Positions 7,608 through 15,910 of a DNA stretch of 64,000 nt are shown one piece after another (position 1 is the first letter of the stretch; every line of letters starts with the position of its first letter). Below the pieces are notes generated by a model. The model ran no database searches, had not been told where the DNA came from, and saw only the letters and a program-made list of their open reading frames with translations. The stretch covers positions 5,878,001-5,942,000 of the forward strand of contig NZ_FNSY01000001.1 of assembly GCF_900105515.1 (NCBI RefSeq), given 5' to 3'. The position numbers and the translations under genes are program-made. The DNA is from Streptomyces sp. 2131.1 (GTDB lineage Bacteria; Actinomycetota; Actinomycetes; Streptomycetales; Streptomycetaceae).

Positions 7608-8099
7608 ATGAATGCGGAGAGTGACGAGCGGGACGGTGCCGCCGCGGCGGCGGAACCGGCTTCCGCGGCGGGGGAAGCGCCCCGCGACGCGACGGGGGAC
7701 GTCATACCGGGAGTGACCAAGGAGGACCCGCCGCTCGGTTCCAGGGCGCCCGGCTTCATCAAGGCGTCCAGGGCGCTCCACCTGAGCTGGCAGGTCGGCG
7801 TCTTCGTGGTCGGCCTCGCGGTCGTGGTGGCCGGCATCATCATGCTGCCGCTGCCCGGTCCCGGCTGGCTGGTGATCTTCGGAGGCATGGCGATCTGGGC
7901 GACCGAGTTCGTCTGGGCCCAGCTGGTGCTGCGCTGGACCCGGCGCAAGGTCACCGAGGCCGCCCAGCGGGCGCTCGACCCCAAGGTCCGCCGGCGCAAC
8001 ATCATCCTCACGGTCGTCGGGCTCGTGATCATCGCGGTGCTCGTCGGGATCTACGTGTGGAAGTTCGGGATAGTCATGCCCTGGAAGATCCACGAGTGA
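7608..8099 (+). CDS. PGPGW / TIGR02611-family membrane protein
   Basis: 163-residue actinobacterial membrane protein. An acidic, alanine-rich N-terminal 50 residues is followed by two close membrane segments with the diagnostic PLPGPGWLVIFGG motif, a charged linker (WTRRKVTEAAQRALDPKVRRR), and a final helix before a short KFGIVMPWKIHE tail. Function is unknown. It is divergent from ssgB and is followed by a tRNA-Val gene on the same strand. Confidence 0.85.
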   Translation: MNAESDERDGAAAAAEPASAAGEAPRDATGDVIPGVTKEDPPLGSRAPGFIKASRALHLSWQVGVFVVGLAVVVAGIIMLPLPGPGWLVIFGGMAIWATEFVWAQLVLRWTRRKVTEAAQRALDPKVRRRNIILTVVGLVIIAVLVGIYVWKFGIVMPWKIHE

Positions 8100-8151
8100 C
8101 CCCCGAGGTGGTCACGGGGCACCGCTGACATGGGGTAATGTTCGGCGTGCG

Positions 8152-8232
8152 CCCGGGCGATTAGCTCAGTGGGAGAGCGCTTCGTTCACACCGAAGAGGT
8201 CACTGGTTCGAACCCAGTATCGCCCACCCCGG
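8152..8232 (+). repeat. 81-bp perfect direct repeat, left copy (contains tRNA-Val)
   Basis: Identical base for base to 10902-10982. It covers the whole tRNA-Val(CAC) gene plus 3 bp before and 6 bp after. The two copies are 2.75 kb apart in the same orientation and bracket one gene. Confidence 0.9.
8155..8226 (+). tRNA. tRNA-Val(CAC), copy 1
   Basis: 72-nt tRNA with acceptor GGGCGAT/ATCGCCC, discriminator A, and anticodon loop TTCACAC giving CAC for GTG codons. CCA is not encoded. A possible -10 TAATGT is at 8136-8141, but no clear -35 is seen. Confidence 0.95.
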
Positions 8233-8233
8233 A

Positions 8234-8272
8234 CCGACGGCCCGGAAGCTTTCGAAGCTTCCGGGCCGTCGG
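8234..8272. terminator. Strong terminator after tRNA-Val copy 1
   Basis: Perfect 18-bp inverted repeat (8234-8251 with 8255-8272) with a 3-nt loop TCG. It sits between the tRNA and the convergent large membrane-protein gene and can end both transcripts. Confidence 0.85.
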
Positions 8273-8283
8273 CGTTCGCATGC

Positions 8284-10764
8284 TCAGTGCATCCGCCCCA
8301 GCGCCTCCTTCACCCGCCGGGCGTCGCGCAGCCGCTTCTCGTACGTCGCCCCCACCGCGAGCAGCAGCACCCCGGCCAGTGCCGGCGCCACCCATCGCGG
8401 CAGCGCGCCCACGACCTGCACCACGTACGGCGTCAGCTCGTGCAGCGCGTCCAGCGCCAGCACCGTGCCCCCCAGCACCAGCAGCGCCTGCAGCCGCAGC
8501 CGCGCACCCGTCAGCGTGATCACCAGGGCCGCCACCCCCAGGAGCAGCGGACGCGTCCAGTGCGGGTCCGCCCAGGCCGCGGCCAACGACGGCACCAGCG
8601 TCATCGAGAGCCCCGCCCCGTACGCCGTCCACGACGAGGCCGACGGGTCCCGGCGGCGGCGCAGCACCCCGACCACCAGCGCCGGCACGGTCACCGGCAA
8701 GGTGTACGCCTCCGGGGCCGACACCCCGGACAGCGAGAGCCGCACCCAGGCCGCCAGGACGAACAGCCCCGTCGCCAGGTACCCCGCGAACGGACGGCGC
8801 TCCGGCCGCAGCGCCGTCCCCGCCGCCAGCACCCCGCACAGCGCGAGCACCAGCGCCAGGAAGCGCGCGTCACCCGCCGCCGCCGCGACCGCCGCCGCAC
8901 CCGCCGCCGCGCCGGTCACCTCGACGGGCAGCGCCACCGGGTGCCCCTTCAGCCGGGCGCCCAGCAGCACCGTCACCGCCGGGACCACCAGCAGCAGCGG
9001 AGCGGTCTCGTACACCGCCAGCTCCAGCGAGGCCCCAAGCGCCGCCGGCAGCACCGCGGCGCACACCACGGCAGCACACGCCGACGCCCGCACGGCCACC
9101 GCCGACGCACCCTCCTGCCGGTCCAGCGCGACCGCCAGCACCAGGAACACCGCCACCAGCAGACCGAACGCCGTGTACGTGGCCGCCTCGGTCGCCAGCG
9201 CCAGCAGCCCGGCCCCCACCGCACCGCCCGTCCCGACCACCCCGGCCGTCCGCGCCACGCCCGGCGCACCGCCCCGCAGCGCGCCCACCACGACACCGAA
9301 CGCCGCCACCACCAGGACCAGCTGCACCGCGAGCGCCGCCGCGAAGGAAAGGTCCAGAGCCGCCGGCAGCACCATCAGCCCCGCCCAGCCCAGTCCCACG
9401 GCCGCCGAGCCCGCCGCACCGCGCCAGGCCGGCCCGGGCGCCGTCACCGGCCCGGCCCACCGCGGCAGCCCCTCCCACCACCGGAACGCCGCGCCGCAGG
9501 CCACGGCCGCGAGCAGCAGCACCACCGGGGCGTACGCCATCTCCGCCCACGGCAGGTCCGTCGCCCCCACCGCCCCCCGGACCCCGTCGCGCGGAACGCC
9601 CGACCACAGCGCGCCCAGCCGGGCCACCGGGCCCGCCGCGACCACAGTCACCGGGGGCAGCGACACCAGCACCGCGCCGGCCGTCACCGACCCGGACGCC
9701 CATCGGAGCCCCCGGACCGCCCCGGCCCCCAGCGGAGCCCGTACGGCGAAGAGCAGCACCCCGGCGCACAGCAGGTACGCCGGCACCGGCCAGCCGTCGG
9801 GCAGTCCGGCGGCGGGCACTCCGCCCACCGCTGCCACGGCCGCCAGCCCGGCGACCACACCCCCGGCCACCGCGAACGGCAGCCGAGCACCACGGGCACC
9901 CGCAACGGCGAGCGCCGCACCCGCCAGCAGCAGTGCCCCCGGCGCCACCGCGTCCGCCGGCCCGGACGCCGTCAGCGACTCCCCGAGCGCCAGCAGCAGC
10001 CCGGCCCCGCCCGTCGCACACAGGGCGACACACGCCATCAGCCGCACCGAAGCCCGCCCTGCCCGCAGGGCCACCACACCGTCCAGAGCGGCCGTCGCCA
10101 GCAACGCCCCGGAGAACCACAACGGGCCGCCGCCCGCCGCCCACGTCCACAGCACCAGCGGCAGCTGCGCGGCGAACACCGCCAGCGGCAGCGGCAGCCG
10201 CAGCCGGTCCAGCAGCAGCCCGTAGACCGCCCACAGCACCGCGAGCACCGCAGCGGCGGTCCCCGCGTACCCCGCACCGTCCGCACCCAGCATCGCCGCC
10301 ACGTACAGCGCGTACGCGTCGAGCACCATCAGCACCGAGGTCAGGGCCGCCAGCGCCTCCGCCGTCGAGGACAGCTTCCGCCGCAACAGCAGCGCCGGCG
10401 CGCCCAGCCCCGCGGCCGTCAGGGCCGTCAGGACCGCGCTGCGCCCGCCGATCCCCATGTCACCCCAGCTCACCAGCGTGAACGCCAGCGCGGCGACCGT
10501 CAGCAGCAGCCCGCCGAGGACGAGCAGCACGTTCTGCACGCCGCGCGCGGGAGCCGGGGCGACCGGCGGGCCGAACGCCCCCGCCGCGGGGCCCGCGGAC
10601 TCCGGCCGCGGGCCGGGACCGGCGGCGGGCGGCGCCGTGGCGGTGCTCAGCACCTGCACCAGCCAGGCGCGTCGGGTCAGCAGCTGGGCCCGGCGGGCGT
10701 CGAGCCGGACCAGTTCACTATCGAGGAGCGCCAATTCCTCGGCGGGCGGCGGCACATGTTCCAT
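8284..10764 (-). CDS. Large polytopic membrane protein of unknown function
   Basis: 826 residues. A short charged, probably coiled-coil N-terminus (EELALLDSELVRLDARRAQ, residues 8-26) precedes an alanine- and proline-rich linker and then an almost unbroken series of hydrophobic segments to the C-terminus, more than 20 by eye. The end is basic (EKRLRDARRVKEALGRMH). I see no catalytic motif or transporter signature. Start ATG 10764; the open frame extends 25 codons upstream without a ribosome site. It is flanked by identical tRNA-Val genes, both on the opposite strand. Confidence 0.8.
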   Translation of the reverse strand: MEHVPPPAEELALLDSELVRLDARRAQLLTRRAWLVQVLSTATAPPAAGPGPRPESAGPAAGAFGPPVAPAPARGVQNVLLVLGGLLLTVAALAFTLVSWGDMGIGGRSAVLTALTAAGLGAPALLLRRKLSSTAEALAALTSVLMVLDAYALYVAAMLGADGAGYAGTAAAVLAVLWAVYGLLLDRLRLPLPLAVFAAQLPLVLWTWAAGGGPLWFSGALLATAALDGVVALRAGRASVRLMACVALCATGGAGLLLALGESLTASGPADAVAPGALLLAGAALAVAGARGARLPFAVAGGVVAGLAAVAAVGGVPAAGLPDGWPVPAYLLCAGVLLFAVRAPLGAGAVRGLRWASGSVTAGAVLVSLPPVTVVAAGPVARLGALWSGVPRDGVRGAVGATDLPWAEMAYAPVVLLLAAVACGAAFRWWEGLPRWAGPVTAPGPAWRGAAGSAAVGLGWAGLMVLPAALDLSFAAALAVQLVLVVAAFGVVVGALRGGAPGVARTAGVVGTGGAVGAGLLALATEAATYTAFGLLVAVFLVLAVALDRQEGASAVAVRASACAAVVCAAVLPAALGASLELAVYETAPLLLVVPAVTVLLGARLKGHPVALPVEVTGAAAGAAAVAAAAGDARFLALVLALCGVLAAGTALRPERRPFAGYLATGLFVLAAWVRLSLSGVSAPEAYTLPVTVPALVVGVLRRRRDPSASSWTAYGAGLSMTLVPSLAAAWADPHWTRPLLLGVAALVITLTGARLRLQALLVLGGTVLALDALHELTPYVVQVVGALPRWVAPALAGVLLLAVGATYEKRLRDARRVKEALGRMH

Positions 10765-10861
10765 GGACGCGAGTGTGCTGCGCGCCACGCCCGGCGGACA
10801 TGGGCACACGTACTCAGATCCCCGCCTGAGTACGAGCACGGCGCGGGCCGGACGGCATGGT

Positions 10862-10891
10862 TTGAACCACGGCCGCCCGGCCCTGTATGGT
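10862..10891 (+). promoter_or_regulatory. Promoter of tRNA-Val copy 2
   Basis: TTGAAC (10862-10867) and TATGGT (10886-10891) are 18 bp apart and end 13 bp before the tRNA, a typical stable-RNA promoter for the housekeeping sigma factor. The unique sequence 5' of the tRNA differs from copy 1, so the duplication did not carry the promoter. Confidence 0.55.
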
Positions 10892-10901
10892 TCAACCCGT
10901 T

Positions 10902-10982
10902 CCCGGGCGATTAGCTCAGTGGGAGAGCGCTTCGTTCACACCGAAGAGGTCACTGGTTCGAACCCAGTATCGCCCACCCCGG
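10902..10982 (+). repeat. 81-bp perfect direct repeat, right copy (contains tRNA-Val)
   Basis: Identical to 8152-8232. The sequences diverge immediately outside these limits, so the duplication covers little more than the tRNA itself. Confidence 0.9.
10905..10976 (+). tRNA. tRNA-Val(CAC), copy 2
   Basis: Identical to the tRNA at 8155-8226: 72 nt, anticodon CAC, no encoded CCA. It has a clear promoter upstream and a terminator downstream, so it is a single-gene unit. Confidence 0.95.
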
Positions 10983-10984
10983 GA

Positions 10985-11021
10985 GAGGCCGGTCCGTCAG
11001 CACCACCGACGGGCCGGCCTC
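10985..11021. terminator. Terminator after tRNA-Val copy 2
   Basis: 14-bp inverted repeat (10985-10998 with 11008-11021) containing one T-G pair, loop 9 nt, between the tRNA and the convergent exonuclease gene. Confidence 0.7.
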
Positions 11022-11045
11022 TGCGTGTCCGGCCGCTCCCGCCCG

Positions 11046-11771
11046 TCACGCCGCCGTACGCAGCTCCGGGCGCAGCGGCCAGGCCGGGTTCACCGTCTCC
11101 GGTGTCCCGCTCCGCGCGAACCACGCCTGGAGCCCCCGCGCCTGCGCCGCGTGCCACACCGCCTGGAGCGTGTGCAGCTCCGCCGGCGTCAGCCGCTCCA
11201 GCCTGGCCGTGAACCGGCGTCCCACCGCCCGGACCAGCTCCAGCGAGGCCGCCGCGTCCGCCGCCGCGTCATGCGCGCCGTCCAGCAGCACCCCGTACAG
11301 CTCGCACAGGTCCGTGAGCGTGCGCCGGCCCTTGCGGTAGCGGTCCAGATGCTTGTCCAGCACCCGGGGATCCAGCACGCACAACGGCGACGCCTCCAGA
11401 TACGCGCCCAGCGACGAGGCGCGATGCCGCTTCAACTCCCGGTCGAGCAGCGTCAGGTCGAACGGCGCGTTCATCACCACCAGCGGCCGGCCCGCCGCGC
11501 ACTGCTCCGCCAGCGCCCGGGCCATCTCCTCCACCGCCGGCGCCGGCCACCGGCCGTTGCGCTGCAGATGGTCGTCGGTCAGCCCATGGATCTCCGTCGC
11601 ACCCGGGGGCACCGGCACCCCCGGGTTCACCAGCCAGCGGGTGACCCGCACCGGGCCGTCCGCCCGGTCCTGGACGACGAGGGCGGCCGAGACGATCCGG
11701 TCCTCCTCGACGTCCACACCCGTGGTCTCCGTGTCGAAAGCGGCCAGCGGTCCTTCGTACCAATGAGTCAT
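11046..11771 (-). CDS. DEDDh 3'-5' exonuclease, DNA polymerase III epsilon-like
   Basis: 241-residue exonuclease of the DnaQ superfamily. Motif Exo I is FDTETTG with Asp13 and Glu15 as metal ligands. NAPFDLTLLDRE forms Exo II, and GAHDAAADA holds the histidine and aspartate of Exo III, which makes it a DEDDh type. It lacks polymerase or TREX domains. It probably trims DNA 3' ends in repair or proofreading. ATG 11771 is well placed just before the FDTETTG strand. Divergent from the DUF4365 gene pair, with about 190 bp between. Confidence 0.9.
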   Translation of the reverse strand: MTHWYEGPLAAFDTETTGVDVEEDRIVSAALVVQDRADGPVRVTRWLVNPGVPVPPGATEIHGLTDDHLQRNGRWPAPAVEEMARALAEQCAAGRPLVVMNAPFDLTLLDRELKRHRASSLGAYLEASPLCVLDPRVLDKHLDRYRKGRRTLTDLCELYGVLLDGAHDAAADAAASLELVRAVGRRFTARLERLTPAELHTLQAVWHAAQARGLQAWFARSGTPETVNPAWPLRPELRTAA

Positions 11772-11960
11772 CCCCGAACTCCTCGCGCACGCGCGGCAGA
11801 TGGCGTGATACCCCTGCCCGGTTCGGTGATACCCGCACCCTTTGCCTGATACGCCGTTTGCGGGCTGCTCCATACGGTGACAACACAAGTACCGGCAGCG
11901 GAAGTTGACCGCCCGGCATCTCTCATCCCCATCGGTACGGCCCGGAAGGCTTACGGAGCC

Positions 11961-12527
11961 ATGGCGCTCGCGCAGCCCGAACCGAGCGGGCTGCTGCCCC
12001 AGCGGACGGCACCGCTGCGCGGAGCACTCGCCACCACCGCCTGCATGGAGACCCTCCAGGTGGGCTACCTCCACGCCGTCGCCGCCGCGGCGGGCTGCTC
12101 GCTGTCGCAGCCCTTCCCCGACAACGGCATCGACTGGCACGTCAGCCACGGCGCCCCCGGCCATGTCGTCGACGACGAGGTGACCATCAAGGTCCAGCTG
12201 AAGTGCACCTACCAGATACCGTCCCGGCCACCCGGCCGGACCTTCTCCTTCACGCTGGACAACGCCCACCTCGTGAAGCTCGCCCGGACACCCGTCTCGG
12301 TGCACAAGATCCTCGTCGTGATGCTCGTACCGCGCAGCCAGGACGACTGGCTGCGCGCCGGACCCGACAGCCTCGACCTGCGGCACTGCTGTTACTGGAC
12401 CAACCTGGCCGGCCACCCCGTGACCGGCCGCCACCGGACCACCGTGCGGCTCCTGACCTCGCGCGTCTTCGACGACCGGGCGCTCTGCGAGATCATGACC
12501 CGCGTCGGGGCGGGAGGGAGACCCTGA
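11961..12527 (+). CDS. DUF4365-domain protein, putative PD-(D/E)XK nuclease fold
   Basis: 188 residues. The core matches the DUF4365 pattern: METLQVGYLHAVAAAAG, then GIDWHVSH, then EVTIKVQLKCT. The spacing of the aspartate and the Q-x-K pair resembles a PD-(D/E)XK nuclease site, though catalysis is unproven. ATG 11961 gives the usual N-terminus (MALAQPEP); an in-frame GTG at 11877 would add 28 residues. The stop overlaps the next ATG (TGATG), so the two are translationally coupled and may act together. Confidence 0.75.
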   Translation: MALAQPEPSGLLPQRTAPLRGALATTACMETLQVGYLHAVAAAAGCSLSQPFPDNGIDWHVSHGAPGHVVDDEVTIKVQLKCTYQIPSRPPGRTFSFTLDNAHLVKLARTPVSVHKILVVMLVPRSQDDWLRAGPDSLDLRHCCYWTNLAGHPVTGRHRTTVRLLTSRVFDDRALCEIMTRVGAGGRP

Positions 12528-13714
12528 TGCACGAGCCCGTAGACCTCCACGGCGAGGCCGCCGCACCCTCCTGGGCGCTGCCCGACCCGGCCCACGTCGA
12601 GCCGGCCGTCCTGGGCGCCCTGCTCGCCCGGCACGGCTGGCAGCGGCGCGGCGGGGGAGAGGGCCCGTACAGCCGCTGGACGCCGCCCGGCGGCGCCGCC
12701 AGCCTGCTCGTCCCCCGCACCAGGGCCTTTCCCGACAGTGAGGACCTGCTGGGCGAGGCCCTGACCGCGCTCGCCCGCAGTGCCCACCCTTCCGCCCGCG
12801 AGGTCCTGGTCGCCCTCACCGTCCCCAGCGACGAGATCCGCTGGCGGCGCGAGGTCCCGGAACCCGCCGCCGGGGCGGCCGACTGGCTCGGCGCCGAACG
12901 GCTGCACGGCGCCGCCCGGCAGATCCTGCTCGCCGGCGCCCTCGCCGTACGCGGCCGGGCCGGCTACCACGGCGCCCGCCGCCGCAGGCGCGCCCTCGCC
13001 GCCCTCGGCCCCGTCCTCGTCGGCCCCGCCCCCGGTGGCCGCACACTCACCGCGTTCGTCCCCGTCGCACCGGGCCGACCCGTCGCCGTACGCCTCCACC
13101 ACGCCCTGCACGCCACCCGCGAGGCCGTCGACTACCAACGGGCCACCGGCGGCATGGAAGCCTTCGACAACGCCGTCGCGGCGGGCGTCAGCCGCGAACT
13201 CACCGAGGCGCTCGTCGCCCTCGTCCGCGGCTCCGAGGGCGCCGCCGTCGCCCTGGACTGGGCGCCCGCAGCCGGAACGCCCGACGGCTGCCCCGCCCGC
13301 CCCGAGCCCGTCGAGTTCTCCCCGGGCGACCTGCCCGCCCTGCGCCGCGCCAGTGCGCGCTACCTGCGCGACGAGCCCGCCGTCACCGTACGGATCACCG
13401 GCGCCGTCGTCCGGCTGCGCCGGTCCGGGCCGCGCGGGGCCGGGATCGCAAGGCTGCGGGTGCTCGCCGGCGCCGAGGTGCCGCACGTCAGGATCGAGCT
13501 GGACGAGGAGGCGTACCGGATCGCGGGCCAGGCCCACCTGGTCGGGCTGCCGGTACGGGTGGAGGGGCGGCTGGAGAGCCGGGGCGGCTTCCGGCGGCTG
13601 ACCGGGGCCTCGCACGTCGTCCCCGTGCAGGTCGACGACGAGGAGCGCGACCGGCTGATGAAGTCCCTCCAGGAGAACGTGGACTCGTTCGAGGAGGCGT
13701 GCGCGGGGGAGTAG
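12527..13714 (+). CDS. Hypothetical protein with C-terminal OB-fold-like region
   Basis: 395 residues, coupled to the DUF4365 gene by a TGATG overlap and preceded by GGGAGGGAG. The N-terminal two thirds is alanine-rich and globular without a domain I recognise. The last 100 residues (about 290-375) show alternating beta-like stretches, VTVRITGAVVRLRR, VRIELDEEAYRIA and GLPVRVEGRLE, that resemble an OB-like nucleic-acid-binding barrel. This is inference from pattern only. A nuclease-plus-OB pair next to an exonuclease suggests DNA or RNA metabolism. Confidence 0.7.
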   Translation: MHEPVDLHGEAAAPSWALPDPAHVEPAVLGALLARHGWQRRGGGEGPYSRWTPPGGAASLLVPRTRAFPDSEDLLGEALTALARSAHPSAREVLVALTVPSDEIRWRREVPEPAAGAADWLGAERLHGAARQILLAGALAVRGRAGYHGARRRRRALAALGPVLVGPAPGGRTLTAFVPVAPGRPVAVRLHHALHATREAVDYQRATGGMEAFDNAVAAGVSRELTEALVALVRGSEGAAVALDWAPAAGTPDGCPARPEPVEFSPGDLPALRRASARYLRDEPAVTVRITGAVVRLRRSGPRGAGIARLRVLAGAEVPHVRIELDEEAYRIAGQAHLVGLPVRVEGRLESRGGFRRLTGASHVVPVQVDDEERDRLMKSLQENVDSFEEACAGE

Positions 13715-13815
13715 GCCGGAAACCGGCCCTTTCGCAATGGGGGCCCTCGGCTCGGTACGATTCCCTCTGCACGCGCCAGAGGAGTGCGGTGCGCCCCCTG
13801 AGTCAGGAGAGACCG

Positions 13816-15792
13816 GTGTCAGACGTCCGTGTGACCATCCAACGCGATTCCGAGCGGGAAGAGCGCGTGGTGACGACGGGCACTACGGCGGCCGACCTCT
13901 TCCCCGGTGAGCGCACCATCGTCGCGGCCCGCGTCGGCGGCGAGCTGAAGGACCTCGCGTACGAGCTCAAGGACGGCGAGACCGTCGAGCCCGTCGAAAT
14001 CTCCTCCGAGGACGGCCTCAACATCCTGCGCCACTCCACCGCGCACGTCATGGCCCAGGCCGTGCAGGAGCTGCACCCCGAGGCCAAGCTCGGCATCGGC
14101 CCGCCGGTCAAGGACGGCTTCTACTACGACTTCGACGTCGAGAAGCCGTTCACGCCCGAGGATCTCAAGGCCATCGAGAAGAAGATGCAGGAGATCCAGA
14201 AGCGGGGCCAGAAGTTCTCCCGCCGGGTCGTGACGGACGAGGCCGCCCGCGAGGAGCTGGCAGACGAGCCGTACAAGCTGGAGCTCATCGGCATCAAGGG
14301 CTCCGCCTCCTCGGACGACGGCGCGGACGTCGAGGTGGGCGGCGGCGAGCTGACCATCTACGACAACCTCGACCCGAAGACCGGCGAGCTCTGCTGGAAG
14401 GACCTCTGCCGGGGTCCGCACCTGCCGACCACCCGGTTCATCCCGGCGTTCAAGCTGATGCGGAACGCCGCCGCGTACTGGCGGGGCAGCGAGCGCAACC
14501 CGATGCTCCAGCGCATCTACGGCACCGCCTGGCCGACCAAGGACGAGCTGAAGGCGCACCTGGAGTTCCTGGAGGAGGCCGCCAAGCGGGACCACCGCCG
14601 CCTGGGGGCCGAACTGGACCTCTTCTCCTTCCCGGACGAGATCGGCCCCGGCCTCGCCGTCTTCCACCCCAAGGGCGGCGTCATCCGCCGGGCCATGGAG
14701 GACTACTCGCGCCGCCGCCACGAGGAGGAGGGCTACGAGTTCGTCTACTCGCCGCACGCCACCAAGGGCAAGCTCTTCGAGAAGTCCGGCCACCTGGACT
14801 GGTACGCCGACGGCATGTACCCGCCCATGCAGCTCGACGAAGGGGTGGACTACTACCTCAAGCCGATGAACTGCCCGATGCACAACCTGATCTTCGACGC
14901 GCGCGGCCGTTCGTACCGTGAACTGCCCTTGAGGCTGTTCGAGTTCGGCACGGTGTACCGGTACGAGAAGTCGGGTGTCGTGCACGGCCTGACCCGCTCG
15001 CGCGGCTTCACGCAGGACGACGCGCACATCTACTGCACCCGTGAGCAGATGGCGGAGGAGCTGGACCGGACGCTCACCTTCGTCCTGAACCTGCTCCGTG
15101 ACTACGGGCTCACCGACTTCTACCTGGAGCTGTCCACCAAGGACGAGACCAAGTTCGTCGGGTCGGACGAGACCTGGGAAGAGGCCACCGAGACGCTGCG
15201 CCAGGTCGCCGAGAAGCAGGGCCTGCCCCTGGTTCCGGACCCGGGCGGGGCCGCGTTCTACGGCCCGAAGATCTCGGTGCAGGCGCGGGACGCCATCGGG
15301 CGGACCTGGCAGATGTCGACCATCCAGCTCGACTTCAACCTGCCGGAGCGGTTCGACCTGGAGTACACCGGTCCGGACGGCTCCAAGCAGCGCCCGGTCA
15401 TGATCCACCGTGCCCTGTTCGGCTCCATCGAACGCTTCTTCGCGGTGCTCCTGGAGCACTACGCGGGTGCGTTCCCGGTCTGGCTGGCCCCGGTCCAGGC
15501 GGTCGGCATCCCGATCGGCGACACCCACATCCCGTACCTCCAGGAGTTCGCGGCGGAGGCCCGGAAGGAGGGCCTGCGCGTTGAGGTGGACGCGTCGTCG
15601 GACCGGATGCAGAAGAAGATCCGCAATCACCAGAAGGCCAAGGTGCCGTTCATGATCATCGTCGGCGACGACGACATGAACGCGGGCACGGTGTCGTTCC
15701 GGTACCGCGACGGTTCGCAGGAGAACGGCATCGCCCGTGACGAAGCGATCGCCAAGCTCGTTGACGTGGTGGAGCGTCGCGTGCAGGTGTGA
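13816..15792 (+). CDS. thrS: Threonyl-tRNA synthetase
   Basis: 658-residue class II synthetase charging tRNA-Thr. Order of parts: TGS domain (about 1-65), editing domain beginning with ILRHSTAHVMAQAV (HxxxH zinc/editing motif), catalytic core with EFGTVYRYEKSG and GLTRSRGFTQDDAH, and an anticodon-binding domain from about 555. Start is GTG 13816 with AGGAG 6 nt upstream; the frame stays open 39 codons further up without support. The leader is about 100 nt and has no T-box features. The stop codon touches the first CRISPR-like repeat. Confidence 0.97.
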   Translation: MSDVRVTIQRDSEREERVVTTGTTAADLFPGERTIVAARVGGELKDLAYELKDGETVEPVEISSEDGLNILRHSTAHVMAQAVQELHPEAKLGIGPPVKDGFYYDFDVEKPFTPEDLKAIEKKMQEIQKRGQKFSRRVVTDEAAREELADEPYKLELIGIKGSASSDDGADVEVGGGELTIYDNLDPKTGELCWKDLCRGPHLPTTRFIPAFKLMRNAAAYWRGSERNPMLQRIYGTAWPTKDELKAHLEFLEEAAKRDHRRLGAELDLFSFPDEIGPGLAVFHPKGGVIRRAMEDYSRRRHEEEGYEFVYSPHATKGKLFEKSGHLDWYADGMYPPMQLDEGVDYYLKPMNCPMHNLIFDARGRSYRELPLRLFEFGTVYRYEKSGVVHGLTRSRGFTQDDAHIYCTREQMAEELDRTLTFVLNLLRDYGLTDFYLELSTKDETKFVGSDETWEEATETLRQVAEKQGLPLVPDPGGAAFYGPKISVQARDAIGRTWQMSTIQLDFNLPERFDLEYTGPDGSKQRPVMIHRALFGSIERFFAVLLEHYAGAFPVWLAPVQAVGIPIGDTHIPYLQEFAAEARKEGLRVEVDASSDRMQKKIRNHQKAKVPFMIIVGDDDMNAGTVSFRYRDGSQENGIARDEAIAKLVDVVERRVQV

Positions 15793-15882
15793 GTGTTCCC
15801 CGCACGAGCGGGGGTGACCCGCGGGATCACCGCAAGCTTGGCAACGAGCTTTACTGCTCCCCGCGCAAGCGGGGATGAGCCC
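15793..15882 (+). CRISPR. Two-repeat type I-E CRISPR relic
   Basis: A 29-nt repeat (15793-15821), a 32-nt spacer (15822-15853) and a second 29-nt repeat (15854-15882): exactly type I-E geometry. The second repeat, CTGCTCCCCGCGCAAGCGG and onward, has the usual actinobacterial I-E sequence with its internal CCCCGC/GCGGGG palindrome. The first differs from it at 7 of 29 positions. The first repeat starts at the base after the thrS stop, so there is no room for an AT-rich leader, and no cas genes are in the window. It is likely an inactive remnant, or hairpins kept as thrS terminators. Confidence 0.7.
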
Positions 15883-15910
15883 CCGGTGAGCTACGAGCTC
15901 GCCGGGGGCT
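15878..15910. terminator. Terminator shared by thrS and the channel gene
   Basis: 15-bp inverted repeat with one T-G pair (15878-15892 with 15896-15910), loop ACG. It overlaps the last 5 bases of the second CRISPR-like repeat and the stop codon of the convergent channel gene. Confidence 0.7.

Noticed and set aside
8287..10914. 875-residue open frame on the plus strand opposite the 826-residue membrane protein
   Set aside because: Its product is almost only Arg, His, Gln, Pro and Gly, the usual mirror of a high-GC gene on the other strand; no ribosome site and it runs through a tRNA.
8152..10982. Integrated element bounded by tRNA attachment sites
   Set aside because: No integrase, excisionase or replication gene lies between the repeats, and both tRNAs are complete with their own terminators. 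Kept only as a duplication finding.
13715..13815. Possible T-box or other leader riboswitch before thrS
   Set aside because: Only about 100 nt, with a single small hairpin (13714-13728); no T-box sequence or specifier loop is seen.
15793..15882. Functional CRISPR-Cas system
   Set aside because: One spacer only, no AT-rich leader because thrS abuts the first repeat, and no cas genes within the window.
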